From PWXP01 sp040772845 (GTDB taxonomy: Bacteria; Planctomycetota; Planctomycetia; Pirellulales; Thermoguttaceae), in NCBI GenBank assembly GCA_040772845.1, contig JAXGXG010000001.1, positions 6,634,001-6,698,000 of the forward strand: a stretch of DNA of 64,000 nucleotides. The letters run 5' to 3'. Positions 1 through 9,535 of the stretch are shown here, in pieces. Every line of letters begins with the position of its first letter. The stretch's first letter is position 1. The position numbers were made by a program, and so were the translations under genes. Below the pieces are notes generated by a model. It was not told where the DNA came from and searched no databases. It saw nothing but the letters and a program-made list of their open reading frames with translations.

Positions 1-905
1 TAGATGCCGACAATCACGCCGTCGGTCGGCTTGATCGAAGCAAGCGTCTCGCGGAATGCCTGCTCCACCCACTGCGATCGGTCCGAGAGACGGCCTGCCG
101 CCAGAATCTTGAACGCCAGGCAGGGACGGCGAGTCTGCCGGATGGCCTTGAACATGCGTGGTGGGTCTTCCTGCAGATACACCTCGCCAACCGGAATGGG
201 CACGTGGCCCAGCAGCTTCCGCAGGTCTTCGGCGCTGCGATGCCGTTCATAGACGCACGTCATGTAGAAATCGACGTCCCAGCCCTTGGACTCCACCGCG
301 TCGACCACGTCGGGCATGTGCGTGGAAATGCCCACCTGCATACCCGTGTCGCGCACCCGTTTCAGAAACTCCTGGACCTTGTCGAGCTGGCCCGTCTTGA
401 ACATGCGATCGGTCAGTTCGCCATGATGGGCGACACCGATCGTACCGGCCTCGGCTAGCTGACGGAGTTCGTCGTCGGTATACCGGTTCTGGCCCAGCGA
501 GATGAACTTCATCTCGGCGCCGGCTTCGCGAACCTGGCGATACGCATCCAGGTTGACCAGGTGCGACTGGAACGCGGTAATTCCCACTTCGCTACATCGC
601 AACAGCGTCTTGACGATCTGTTCCGGCGTGTAGTACTCGCGCATCTGGTGATTGACGAACACAGACAGGTGCGAGCCGGCATTGAAGCAGTTGGCGCCGC
701 AGACCAATCGCGAGATGCGGTGCGGCCCTAACGTGATTTGCGGCAACTTGGGCTCATCCTGCACGGCGGCGTCTGCCGTTTCGCCAGTGCCGACCGCCGC
801 AACGGCTGCCGCAGCCACTGCCTTCTTAAGGAACTCACGCCGTGCCGGTTTCACCTCACTACTTGTCTGGCTATTATGCTCCGGGAATTGGGAACGCGCT
901 GACAT
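1..905 (-). CDS. Tat-exported aldo/keto-reductase-like protein (3' end beyond left edge)
   Basis: The minus-strand frame opens with ATG at 905-903 and is still open at position 1, so about 301 residues are visible and the C-terminus is missing. The N-terminus has a twin-arginine signal (PARREFLKKAVAAAAVAAVG, about residues 20-39). The mature part begins 'ITLGPHRISRLVCGANCF', which resembles the first strand of aldo/keto-reductase TIM barrels. It continues with barrel-like segments such as 'EVGITAFQSHLVN' and 'VGISTHMPDVVDAVESKGWD'. Exported aldo/keto-reductase-like proteins of this type are frequent in planctomycetes. The substrate is unknown, and the catalytic Asp/Tyr/Lys/His set cannot be confirmed from the visible part. 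It is followed upstream by a dispersed repeat, so it looks monocistronic or first in its unit. Confidence 0.75.
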   Translation of the reverse strand, partial: MSARSQFPEHNSQTSSEVKPARREFLKKAVAAAAVAAVGTGETADAAVQDEPKLPQITLGPHRISRLVCGANCFNAGSHLSVFVNHQMREYYTPEQIVKTLLRCSEVGITAFQSHLVNLDAYRQVREAGAEMKFISLGQNRYTDDELRQLAEAGTIGVAHHGELTDRMFKTGQLDKVQEFLKRVRDTGMQVGISTHMPDVVDAVESKGWDVDFYMTCVYERHRSAEDLRKLLGHVPIPVGEVYLQEDPPRMFKAIRQTRRPCLAFKILAAGRLSDRSQWVEQAFRETLASIKPTDGVIVGI

Positions 906-1043
906 GGACTGGCTCCTTCTGGTCGGTGTCCGCCATATAACCGGCTGCCTGCATTGCCAGGAGGCCGTGGGCGGCTTGTTTCTCGCGATCTGAAATCTCA
1001 GGTTGCAGGCTGCGAGTGCGATGTGGGGAACTCGCGACTCGCC

Positions 1044-1226
1044 AGCCCGGACTATTCACGAGGGGTAGGGTGGGTCAAACAAGCCGCTTTTGTGGTGGGT
1101 CAGCGGTCGCTGATGCCGGCCTTGTTCCAGGCGGCGGGCTGTAAATCAACTCGGTTGCGGCTTGTGCGAACCCACCAACGATCTACGCGACCTTGACCCA
1201 CCCTACGCAGATGAATAATCCGGGCT
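1044..1226. repeat. MITE-like dispersed repeat, copy 1
   Basis: This 183-bp segment is bounded by imperfect inverted repeats of about 33 bp. They start AGCCCGGACTATTCA on the left and end TGAATAATCCGGGCT on the right. Inside them is a perfect 14-bp inverted pair, GTAGGGTGGGTCAA at 1065-1078 and its complement at 1193-1206. No coding frame fits it. A diverged second copy lies at 29531-29705. The rest of the 906-1351 gap shows no gene. Confidence 0.7.
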
Positions 1227-1351
1227 AGCGTCTCTATAGAGCATAGACGACAACGAAACTTGTGGCAAGCCGGAAATGCGCGGCGGTATGGCAAGGGTTG
1301 CAGGAACGGACCTGCACCCTGTGCCAGGTGGAAACCGTACGAAGGTGGCCG

Positions 1352-3148
1352 CTATCCGTCGTTCTTCTGACCGTTTCGCAACAGGTCAACGGCCACAGTG
1401 ACCGGAGAAGGGGCGTCGCGGGTGGTTTGCTCCCGCTCGGCGACACGATGCATCGCCTCGTGGATTGCGTAGCAGGCGGTCTCGTAATCGACGTCCGCCA
1501 AGTAGGAAACCAGCCGGGTGCCCCGGTCGATCAGCTTCTTGTTCGTCGTCTCCACTCGCGACATGTAGTTGCCTTCAACCCGTCCCATGCGAGCCATCGT
1601 GGCAGTCGACATCAGATTCAGCACCAGCTTGACGGCCAAACGCTGCCACAGGTCCAGCGGCGATGCCGGCAGTTCGCAGCCGATGTGGAACAGATCTCGA
1701 ACAGGCCGGTCCGGTTGGGCGGGGCCGACGGCAATAGCGGCCGTCTTGGCGAAGTGCGAAGACCACGAAGCGAATCCTTGATCGAACTGCACCCGCCTCG
1801 GGCCGTGTTGGCGGATTTCATCGCCCACCAGAATCATGGCCAGCCCCGAACGGCCCGACTCCCAACGCGACGCGTCCGGTTCATTTCCGATACGAAACCG
1901 GTGGATTTCGGCATTATCAAGACATGGCGGGCAATCACGCAAGTGCGGCGCCACGTCCAACGACTGGTAGACCGATGCCGGCCAGTCGATTCCGCGCGGC
2001 GTCCGTCGCAAGACCTCAAGCCAGGCCTGTTCGGTGGAACAGCACGGGTTTTTCACAAACGCCCAACTGGGAACGGACGTCGTATCGCCTTCCTTCCGAA
2101 ATGGCGGAAGGCGGAACGTCGGCGCACGCTCGGTCGTATCCGTCAGGATGTCCAGAAGGAAGCGATCGGCCATGTACGTAACTCGCCCTTCGCTTCGATA
2201 GGCATCTTCCTCCCAGGCGATCAGGTTGGCCATGGCATCGACATTGCCTGCAAGGCGGAGCTGGTCCAGCAGTTTTGCGAACAACGACGCATATTCGTCC
2301 GCCTCGCGCGGAGCCAGCCCGAGTTGCCGGAACTCCTCTGGCGACAGCCATCGCGATAGCAGTCGAAACAACGCCAATTCAAGCGCCGCGCCCATCGCCA
2401 GGACTTCCGCCGTGGTCGCCTGCATCCGCGTCGAGCCGGCGACAGCCATCGGACCCGTATAGAGATCGATCTTCGTGATGCGGGGCTCGTCGATGACCCC
2501 GCGCGAACGCTCTACGTGCTGGCGCAGTGTTTCGGTCGGGTTATTGTAGACAAAGAAGACGTTGGCGCCGGCCTCCAGGCCCTTCCAGGCGGTGCCGATC
2601 ACGAACGGTGTCTCGCCCCCTTCGGTAACGGCAACAACGACGTCCCCGGGACCGATCCCCGTTCGCTCCAACTGATACTTGCCCAGGTCGGTCGAATCCT
2701 CAAACCCTTCAACCGACCGAATCAGTGCGTAGTCGCCCCCAGCCATGAGACTCAAGAGGGCGTTTTCAAGGTCCGGAAGCCTCTTGCGCCAGAGCGGTCG
2801 GTTACGGTCCAACTCCTGCCAGAATCGACGCCAGGCGGCTTCCAGCAAGATGGCCAGGCGGCCCGTTGCGCCGCAGCCGGTAAACACGACCCGCTTCCCT
2901 GTGCCAATGGCTTCCGTCAAGGCATCCACCAGCCGCGCGAACGCCGGCCCGGCGAAAACCTGCGCCATGGCCGGCGGCACGTCCTCGTCAACCGTCATGA
3001 GCATGCGGATGCCGGCGGCCGTGTCGCGGGCAATCGTGCTCGAAAGGGCGGCCGTCTTCGGGTGCGAGCATTCCGTGGGGAGGACTCCCAGGCGGAACGC
3101 CGTTTCATGTTCGAGAAACCAGCGGGCTCGTTGTTCAGGCGTATTCAT
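1352..3148 (-). CDS. Two-SIS-domain sugar-phosphate-binding protein, GKRP/MurQ-like
   Basis: This 598-residue protein belongs to the SIS-fold family that includes N-acetylmuramic acid 6-phosphate etherase (MurQ) and glucokinase regulatory protein. The first SIS domain has 'VFTGCGATGRLAILLEA' near residue 90, the phosphosugar-binding glycine/Thr loop, and 'VVAVTEGGETPFVIGTA' further on. MurQ enzymes are about 300 residues, so this length matches the two-SIS GKRP arrangement better. It could be an etherase-like lyase or only a sugar-phosphate sensor. I chose ATG 3148 (MNTPEQRARWF) because the family-like sequence starts there. An upstream in-frame ATG at 3223 would add 25 low-quality residues. 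It lies 175 bp downstream of the deacetylase gene on the same strand, so co-transcription is possible. Confidence 0.75.
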   Translation of the reverse strand: MNTPEQRARWFLEHETAFRLGVLPTECSHPKTAALSSTIARDTAAGIRMLMTVDEDVPPAMAQVFAGPAFARLVDALTEAIGTGKRVVFTGCGATGRLAILLEAAWRRFWQELDRNRPLWRKRLPDLENALLSLMAGGDYALIRSVEGFEDSTDLGKYQLERTGIGPGDVVVAVTEGGETPFVIGTAWKGLEAGANVFFVYNNPTETLRQHVERSRGVIDEPRITKIDLYTGPMAVAGSTRMQATTAEVLAMGAALELALFRLLSRWLSPEEFRQLGLAPREADEYASLFAKLLDQLRLAGNVDAMANLIAWEEDAYRSEGRVTYMADRFLLDILTDTTERAPTFRLPPFRKEGDTTSVPSWAFVKNPCCSTEQAWLEVLRRTPRGIDWPASVYQSLDVAPHLRDCPPCLDNAEIHRFRIGNEPDASRWESGRSGLAMILVGDEIRQHGPRRVQFDQGFASWSSHFAKTAAIAVGPAQPDRPVRDLFHIGCELPASPLDLWQRLAVKLVLNLMSTATMARMGRVEGNYMSRVETTNKKLIDRGTRLVSYLADVDYETACYAIHEAMHRVAEREQTTRDAPSPVTVAVDLLRNGQKNDG

Positions 3149-3323
3149 GGGTACCGGGATGGAAAGGAAGAAAGACCTTGCACCATGGTACTCCGGACGA
3201 CGGAGGCCGCAATGAGATAACAAGCCACGTCAACTGAGACTTTTAGTCTCCCCGCCTGACCGGTGCAGCCTGGTGATTTCTGGAGAGGGCCCTTTTGCAC
3301 GCCGGAGGTCCGGCCGGGCGTTC

Positions 3324-5183
3324 TTAGTCTCCGTCGCCTTGCAGCAGGGTTGCGTACGAGTGGCTCTCGGATTGGCTGGGCGTGATGCGGGCCCCGGTCT
3401 GTTCGTTCTGCATCCACATGTGGCCGAAGGCGAACCAGACACCGTTGTTCGTACCGTCGGCCCGTACGATTGGACGAATACGACCGTTTTGTGCACGCGG
3501 GCTGCCGGCGATTTGCTGCGCCCATCCGTTCTGCATGGACGTAAACAGGTGGAGCGAGTAGCGATCGGCGTTTGAAAAGATCACGTCGTCGCGGCCGTCT
3601 CCGTCGATGTCGACGAAACGTAGCCCGGCGTCACGTCCCAGGTCATCTGCGATGGCCGTCCCGGCCGGAAGCGAGAAGGGCAGCCGAGTCCAGCCATCCT
3701 GCCCGGCCCATCGGAACACACCCTGCCGGCTTGGGCCGCCAACGACCAGTTCACAAACCTCGTCGCCGTCCAGATCGCGCAGACGCACGCCGGCATCCCG
3801 GCCGGCATGTGACGTAAGCAACCGGCCGTCGAGTTCCAGCCCCTTGAGTCCTCCCGGCGCTTCTACCCACTTGTCACCGTCGAAATGCCACAGTCCGGCC
3901 GTTGTTTCGTTACGCACCAGCACGCTGGCATATCCGTTGGGAAGAAGCACGCCGAATCGTACGCCTGCCTCGTGGCGGTTGCCCTCGGCGTCCGCCGAAA
4001 TGATCGGCACGGGAAACTCGCTGGTGATCCAGCGATTCGTCGCAGGTGACCAGAGACGCGTCTGGCGCACCTTGTCGTTGCCGATGACGACGTCCACGAA
4101 ACCGTCGTTGTTCACGTCGAGTACTCGCACGCCGTTGTCGCCTCCGCACGGGGCGCGGAGCGGTTGGCCGCCCAGCAGGTTCTTCACCAGTCGGTCGTGT
4201 ACTTCGCGGAAGTTGAGGAACTTGACCTTTCTGCCATGCCGTGTGACTGCATGGTCAATCAGCTCGATCACCTGGTCGTTGCGTATCCATGCGCCCGCGT
4301 GATGGGTCAGTACATAGAGGCCCTGTTTGGCCGCCGTTGAATCGATCGCGGCCTTCATGTCGGCGATTGTAACGGGGTGATGCGGTTTCTGCAGGTTATG
4401 GCCCTGCCAATCGTCGGGAATGGAAGACGGCAATTCCCAGCACAGGCGAGCGATGACATAGGGATAGGGGTAGTTCATGATGTAGTTGACGAACCCGCGG
4501 TCGCGCGGCACGTACTTGTCGAACCGGGACTTGCCCTCTTTGCCGACAACCATTTCTTTCGGCAAGTCCGGGTCATCGGGGGTTTGCAGTACGAATACCG
4601 AGGAATCCATGTGCAGGAAGTTTCCCTCCGGCGTGGTCTTACCGAATATCTCCGCAAAGAAACGCGGACTGATCGAGTTCATCGAGTCGCAGCAGGGCAT
4701 CCGGTATGCCACAGGGTGGGCGCCGGGCAGACGGAACATCTGGTCGACGCACTGATCGTAGGTTGTCTTGGCGCGAACGAAGTCGTCTTTCTGCAGGCAG
4801 GGGCACGGATGGTCGAGTGTGTGGGCCTCAATGCTCACGCCCTCCTGCTGCCATTTCTGCAGCAGGGGATGGGCAAGATCGAGCCGGTTGCCCATACAGC
4901 TCAGCGCTGCGCGGCCGTCGATCTGCTTCAGCCGTTCCAACACCGGGCGGAAAAACGCCTCGAACCGGTCGGGATCACGCAGGTCGTCGATCGAGAGAAC
5001 AATCGCCAACTCGACGCCCTCCTCGCCGATCCACTGGGGAGTGGTAAGCTTCGCCGTATCGAGGCCGGCGTAGTACGGGTTGGCAGGTTCGTCGAGGTGC
5101 GTCAGCCGATTACCCGGGTCACCCGCCACGGCAGTAAGTGTCCCACATAGAAGGATGGCCGACATGAGCAGTCGCGTGGTCAT
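3324..5183 (-). CDS. Secreted polysaccharide deacetylase with FG-GAP repeats
   Basis: The 619-residue protein begins with a Sec signal peptide (MTTRLLMSAILLCGTLTAVA). The N-terminal half looks like the NodB/polysaccharide-deacetylase fold: an acidic 'SIDD' at residues 64-67 in place of the usual TFDD, and the metal-binding H-x3-H as HTLDH at 121-125. The C-terminal half has three calcium-loop-type FG-GAP/VCBS units, 'DVNNDGFVDVVIGND', 'DLDGDEVCELVVGG' and 'DIDGDGRDDVIFSN', as in integrin-like beta-propellers. The likely role is extracytoplasmic carbohydrate de-N-acetylation or de-O-acetylation, but the altered first motif leaves activity uncertain. It is transcribed divergently from the beta-helix gene. 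Confidence 0.75.
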   Translation of the reverse strand: MTTRLLMSAILLCGTLTAVAGDPGNRLTHLDEPANPYYAGLDTAKLTTPQWIGEEGVELAIVLSIDDLRDPDRFEAFFRPVLERLKQIDGRAALSCMGNRLDLAHPLLQKWQQEGVSIEAHTLDHPCPCLQKDDFVRAKTTYDQCVDQMFRLPGAHPVAYRMPCCDSMNSISPRFFAEIFGKTTPEGNFLHMDSSVFVLQTPDDPDLPKEMVVGKEGKSRFDKYVPRDRGFVNYIMNYPYPYVIARLCWELPSSIPDDWQGHNLQKPHHPVTIADMKAAIDSTAAKQGLYVLTHHAGAWIRNDQVIELIDHAVTRHGRKVKFLNFREVHDRLVKNLLGGQPLRAPCGGDNGVRVLDVNNDGFVDVVIGNDKVRQTRLWSPATNRWITSEFPVPIISADAEGNRHEAGVRFGVLLPNGYASVLVRNETTAGLWHFDGDKWVEAPGGLKGLELDGRLLTSHAGRDAGVRLRDLDGDEVCELVVGGPSRQGVFRWAGQDGWTRLPFSLPAGTAIADDLGRDAGLRFVDIDGDGRDDVIFSNADRYSLHLFTSMQNGWAQQIAGSPRAQNGRIRPIVRADGTNNGVWFAFGHMWMQNEQTGARITPSQSESHSYATLLQGDGD

Positions 5184-5301
5184 TATAGGGCCCCCGGAGG
5201 ATGGAGATGGTCTGAAACTTGCAGCGGCTTCGGAAAGACATTATAGACTCTCCCCGCCACGTGGGGAAGCTTGGCGCGGATGCAACCGCATTTCTCTCTG
5301 C

Positions 5302-5307
5302 TATAAT
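5302..5307 (+). promoter_or_regulatory. Candidate -10 box upstream of the beta-helix gene
   Basis: An exact TATAAT lies 41 bp before the ATG at 5349 in the 165-bp divergent gap. No good -35 sits at 17-bp spacing; a TTGGCG at 5271-5276 is 25 bp away. A strong ribosome-binding site (AAGGAGTAGGAGA) precedes the ATG. Confidence 0.35.
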
Positions 5308-5348
5308 AAGGAGCCTGTCCATCCCGCCTAAGAAAAAGGAGTAGGAGA

Positions 5349-7796
5349 ATGATCTGCCGACAACCATGGTTCATCGTCGCCTTCGGGATTCTGGCCATCT
5401 TCATGCTTGCGTCAGAAACGGCGGAGGGATTGACGCTTTTCGTGGCAACCGATGGCAATGATGCGTGGTCCGGGAAGCTGGCCTCGCCGAATGCCGAAGG
5501 CAGCGATGGTCCGCTGGCCACGCTGGCCGCCGCGCGAGACGCCGTTCGCAAGCTGAAGGAAACCGGGCCGCTTACTGAGCCGGTCTGCGTGCAAATTCGC
5601 AGCGGTGTCTACTACATGACCGAAACCCTCGCCTTCAACGCCGCCGACTCCGGCGACAATAGCGCAGTCATCTCGTACGAGGCCTATCCCGACGAAAAGC
5701 CCGAACTGGTCGGCGGCCGACGCATCGAAGGCTTCAAGCCTGCTGAAAAGGGTATGCTGTCCGTCCATCTGCCGGCGGTGGCTGCGGGCGAGTGGAACTT
5801 CCGCCAACTGTTCGTTAACGGCCGGCGGCAGGTGTGCGCCCGCTATCCCAATGTCGATCCCACCAATCCAATCCGCGGCGGGTTCCTGTACGTGGCAAGC
5901 AGCCACGGCGGCTTCGGCCTGTCGGTTGGCAACATCCACAATACGGGCGACTGGACGGAATATCGCGTGCAGGTGCCTGCCGATGGCGAGTACGTCTTCT
6001 GGATGTACTACGGCGCGCTCAATGCTCCGTTCAACCGAACGGACATGTCGGACCGAACGACGCTGAGCGTCGACGGCGGCGAACCGATCCCGCTGGGCGA
6101 TCTGACCGATACGCCAACGTGGACCGCCTCGCGCTGGGCCCGTGCCGCCACGGTATCGTTGAAGCAGGGCGAGCGCATTCTGCGATGGCGAAACGCGAAA
6201 GGAGGCGGGATTACCCTGGATGCCTTCGCACTGTGCAACGACCCGGCATGGAAACCCTCCGGCACGAAACCGGCCCGCCCGGCTGCTGGGAAGCACATGC
6301 TCATCTTCCAGGCCGAGAACTTTGCGGCCTCGCAAGGCCGGCAGTTGAACGTCAGCGGCATAGGCGGCTCGCTCACCGAGTTCCACTACGCGCCCGGCGA
6401 GTTCAAACCTTCTTGGGTCACTCCAGACGCCGAACTGCACATCTTCCAATCAGGTTCCTGCCGCGCATTCAAGGAAATCCTCTCGATCGAAGCCGTCGAT
6501 GAATCGGCCAGGGCCGTGACCGTAGGCGGCCGCGAGGCCGTGGCCGGCCTGCATGTCGGCGACCGCTACTTCGTGGAGAACCTGTTCGAGGAACTCGACG
6601 CCCCGGGAGAATGGTACCTGAACCGCGCCACCGGCGTCTTGTCGTTCATCCCGCCCGCTGGTTTCACGCCTGATTGCGAAGTCGTGGCGCCCGCCGTCAA
6701 CCGCATCATCGAAGTGACCGGCGCAAGCCGCCTGCGGTTTGCCGGCCTGCTGTTGCGCAATAGTGACTATACGCCCCAGGACGGCTGCGCCGGCTATGGA
6801 ATGGGTAATGACGGGGTGGTCTACCTCGGCGAGGCGCAACACTGCACTATTGAGAATTGCACGTTCACCAACACCGGCCGATATGCCGTCTGCATCAGTG
6901 GCGGTGGCGATCACACGGTGAACAACAGCCACATTGCCCATAGTGGGCAGGGCGGCGTCCTGATCCTCGGTAGCGCCCGCAACGAGCTGTCGGACAATCA
7001 TATCGAGCACTGCGGCGCCATCTACAAGCACATCGGCGGCGTGGTGCTGCAAGGGACCGGAGCCGACGATAACCACGTTGCGCACAACAATATCCACCAC
7101 ATGTCCCGCTATGGCATTACTATGAAGAACGCCGGCCTTCGCAACGTCATTGAGTACAATCGCGTGCATTGGACCAACCTCGAAACATATGACACCGGCG
7201 CAATCGAGGTGACCCAGCAGGACCGCGAACTGCAAAGCGGCAGCGTCATCCGCAACAACGTTGTGGGCGACAGTGTCGGCTGGTATGCCCAGGGGCCGGA
7301 CAAGGACGTACATATGTCGTGGGGTATCTACCTCGATTCCTTCGCAGGCGGATACACGGTAACCAACAACATCACCTACCGCAATTCGCACGGCGGCATC
7401 ATGTTGCAGGGCGGCAAGGGGAATACGGTGGTCAACAACATCTTTGTCGACAGCACGGTAGCCCAGGGCTATTTCCCCAACTTCCAGAACAACTCGACCG
7501 GGCAAACGCTCAGCCGCAACATCTTCTACTACACCGATCCCGAGGCCCTGCTGATCGCCGGCGGAAACTTGACGCCCGAGGTCATTGCCGCCGATTACAA
7601 CCTGTACTACTGCCCAGGTGTGGAAAGTCCTCGCATGCGCGTTCGCGGCATCGCATCGTTTGCCGACTGGCAAGCCAAAGGCTTTGACCGCAACTCGAAA
7701 ATCGCCGACCCGCTCTTTCGCAATCCTGCGGAAGACGATTACTCGCTACAGCCCAATTCGCCTGCCTTTGGGCTCGGATTTAAGCCCATCGAGTAG
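5349..7796 (+). CDS. Secreted right-handed beta-helix glycosidase-like protein (GH141-like)
   Basis: The 815-residue protein has an N-terminal signal peptide (hydrophobic 'FIVAFGILAIFMLASETAEG'). The mature start, 'LFVATDGNDAWSGKLASPNA', then 'DGPLATLAAARDAVRKL', is the usual opening of pectate-lyase-fold beta-helix enzymes, and I associate this form with the GH141 family. An inserted domain lies around residues 190-330. The beta-helix coils follow from about residue 440, with many Asn/His/Gly-rich turns such as 'TIENCTFTNTGRYAVCISGG' and 'VVNNIFVDSTV'. Its role would be breakdown of plant or algal polysaccharide outside the cytoplasm. The family assignment is by pattern only. A strong Shine-Dalgarno fixes the start. 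Confidence 0.75.
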   Translation: MICRQPWFIVAFGILAIFMLASETAEGLTLFVATDGNDAWSGKLASPNAEGSDGPLATLAAARDAVRKLKETGPLTEPVCVQIRSGVYYMTETLAFNAADSGDNSAVISYEAYPDEKPELVGGRRIEGFKPAEKGMLSVHLPAVAAGEWNFRQLFVNGRRQVCARYPNVDPTNPIRGGFLYVASSHGGFGLSVGNIHNTGDWTEYRVQVPADGEYVFWMYYGALNAPFNRTDMSDRTTLSVDGGEPIPLGDLTDTPTWTASRWARAATVSLKQGERILRWRNAKGGGITLDAFALCNDPAWKPSGTKPARPAAGKHMLIFQAENFAASQGRQLNVSGIGGSLTEFHYAPGEFKPSWVTPDAELHIFQSGSCRAFKEILSIEAVDESARAVTVGGREAVAGLHVGDRYFVENLFEELDAPGEWYLNRATGVLSFIPPAGFTPDCEVVAPAVNRIIEVTGASRLRFAGLLLRNSDYTPQDGCAGYGMGNDGVVYLGEAQHCTIENCTFTNTGRYAVCISGGGDHTVNNSHIAHSGQGGVLILGSARNELSDNHIEHCGAIYKHIGGVVLQGTGADDNHVAHNNIHHMSRYGITMKNAGLRNVIEYNRVHWTNLETYDTGAIEVTQQDRELQSGSVIRNNVVGDSVGWYAQGPDKDVHMSWGIYLDSFAGGYTVTNNITYRNSHGGIMLQGGKGNTVVNNIFVDSTVAQGYFPNFQNNSTGQTLSRNIFYYTDPEALLIAGGNLTPEVIAADYNLYYCPGVESPRMRVRGIASFADWQAKGFDRNSKIADPLFRNPAEDDYSLQPNSPAFGLGFKPIE

Positions 7797-7806
7797 CGCG
7801 TCACGA

Positions 7807-8025
7807 AAGGGCGGTCTCGCTCTGCTATGCCCCGTCACAAGCCAGGTGAAAGGCTACCCGTTCGAAGTGCCGGTGCCGGATGGGCTCAAGGTGTCGGGGG
7901 CCATTCTGTCCGACCAGGTCAAGAGTCTGGACTGGCGTGTCCGTAAGGTCTCGCGGCTGTGTTTCCTGCCAGACGGCGCCGTGCGGCAGGTGCTAGCCAA
8001 GTTGGGGACTTTGCTCGATATCTGA
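7807..8025 (+). pseudogene. mazF: 5'-truncated mazF (PemK/MazF mRNA interferase) remnant
   Basis: Only the C-terminal 72 residues of a MazF-family toxin remain, starting at 'KGGLALLCPVTSQVKGYPFE' and continuing through 'GAILSDQVKSLDWRVRK' to 'VLAKLGTLLDI'. These are hallmark MazF blocks (PVTSQVKGYPFEV, DQVKSLDWR). The catalytic N-terminal part is gone, as is any MazE antitoxin. No start codon fits, and the reading frame upstream belongs to the tail of the beta-helix gene in another phase. It is therefore a relic that fuses abruptly to the gene before it. Confidence 0.75.
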
Positions 8026-8350
8026 CGGAAGGGAGCACGCTCCACGGAAGGCATGGCGAGCAAGGTCTGCCTTCAGACGCTTTTCCGGGTTCGACGTTAT
8101 GCTCCCGGATTTCACGGAATCTCCATACCCCCGGACATCCGTGCCTATGGCAGTGGAGTCCAGGCATTCTAAGCCTTCTTTTAAAGAATGGCTTCCGGCT
8201 CCCTTGACGCGGCACAATTCTCCCCGCATCTTGGTAGTAAACATGTTGGCCCCGGTTGACCGAGTAGCGGTGCCGTGCTCTATCACGATGTAGAGTCGGC
8301 TCCCGTCGTCTGACGATTGTAGATGTTCGCTTGAGGGAAAGGACGGCCAC
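8026..8350. other. Non-coding gap between two gene relics
   Basis: I see no convincing gene, RNA or repeat in these 325 bases. Short open frames exist on both strands, but none shows recognisable sequence. Confidence 0.5.
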
Positions 8351-9075
8351 ATGGCCATACCTGATTTCCAAAGCATCATGTTTCCGCTTCTGAGATTCTG
8401 TGCTGACGGCAAGGAGCATACAAACAGGGAAGCGATCGATGCCCTCGCACAGGAATTCGGCCTGACAGAGGACGAACAGAAAGAACTCCTTCCCAGCGGA
8501 CAACAATGCGTAATCGACGACAGGAGAGTTCATCTGGCGGGGAGGAGCAAGAAAGCACGACGCCTGCTGAACAACTTGAGGAGGCATATCAAACATTGCG
8601 TGAGAACCTCGCAAACGAGATCATCGCGGAACTTAAAGCAGCCTCTCCGGTGTTTTTCGAGAAAGTTGTGGTCGAGGTGCTTGTCAAGTTGGGGTACGGT
8701 GGCTCACGAAAAGACGCTGGCCAGGCAATCGGGCGGAGCGGTGACGAGGGAATCGATGGCATTATCAAGGAAGATCGTCTTGGCCTGGACATCATCTACC
8801 TTCAGGCCAAGAAATGGGAAGGCCCGATTTCTCGTCCGGAAATCCAGAAGTTCGCTGGTGCGCTGCAGGGTAAACGCGCTCGCAAGGGGATTTTTATCAC
8901 AACTTCACGGTTTTGTGACACCGCCAAAGATTTCGCGGCTAATATTGACAACAAGATTGTCCTGATCGACGGCCAGCAACTCGCCCAATTCATGATCGAC
9001 TTCGGAGTTGGCGTTACAACCGAAGCCGTGTATGAATTGAAGAGGTTGGATTCAGACTACTTCACGGACAATTGA
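8351..9075 (+). pseudogene. mrr: mrr-type restriction endonuclease with internal deletion and frame change
   Basis: The start reads as the Mrr N-terminal winged-helix domain (MAIPDFQSIMFPLLRFCADG, then 'IDALAQEFGLTEDEQKELLPSG'). Immediately after 'LLPSGQQ' the rest of that domain is missing. The C-terminal part resumes in a different frame with 'EEQESTTPAEQLEEAYQTLR'. The catalytic domain is intact and has the PD-(D/E)xK-like signature 'GRSGDEGIDGII' followed by 'IIYLQAKKWE', ending at 9075. Intact Mrr proteins are about 300 residues, so roughly 60 codons are lost. Mrr enzymes cut methylated DNA. This copy probably cannot make a normal protein, although the second frame alone (ATG 8506, 189 residues) could express the nuclease domain. 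Confidence 0.8.
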
Positions 9076-9301
9076 ACCCAGAAACGCGAACCTGACCAAT
9101 TTGCGGTCAGGCATATTGTCTCTCGTAATTTGCGAAGCTACATGGCAGGAATGAACGAATAGCCCGCAGGAGTGATTTGTGCCCGAAAGTGGAATTGTCG
9201 CCATATCGCCAACCCCCATAACCACCGTCGAATTCACCTCACTCTCGCTGAACGCGGGTTCGATATGCCTGTGATCTGCACACCGGAGGAGTTGATTGAA
9301 G

Positions 9302-9505
9302 ATGAAAGCTAGCTCAACGAACGGAGCCACCTCAGACAGCATCCTTCGTGAAGTCTGGATGCTCAAGGACGAGAACGCTGCAGCACATGGCTACGACGTC
9401 GAGGCGATCGCAGAGGCCGCTCGACGCCATCAGCAGGCGCATGGACGGGATGTTGTACGGCGTCCCACAGCCGCAAAAACAAAAAGCTCCAAACCCATCG
9501 ATTAG
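9302..9505 (+). CDS. Small conserved-looking hypothetical protein
   Basis: A 67-residue frame from ATG 9302 (a TTG lies 6 bp upstream). Its core 'SILREVWMLKDENAAAHGYD' followed by 'VEAIAEAARRHQQAHGRDVV' resembles short proteins I associate with toxin-antitoxin-like gene pairs ('RxxREVRxIKDxNAxxHGYDLxAI'). The start overlaps the end of another open frame that stops at about 9311 and ends 'ERGFDMPVICTPEELIEDES', which may be the tail of a decayed partner gene. The function is unknown. It sits among relics and may itself be non-functional. Confidence 0.5.
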   Translation: MKASSTNGATSDSILREVWMLKDENAAAHGYDVEAIAEAARRHQQAHGRDVVRRPTAAKTKSSKPID

Positions 9506-9535
9506 CGTGCGGGGCGAAGCCGCGGCAGCCAAATT

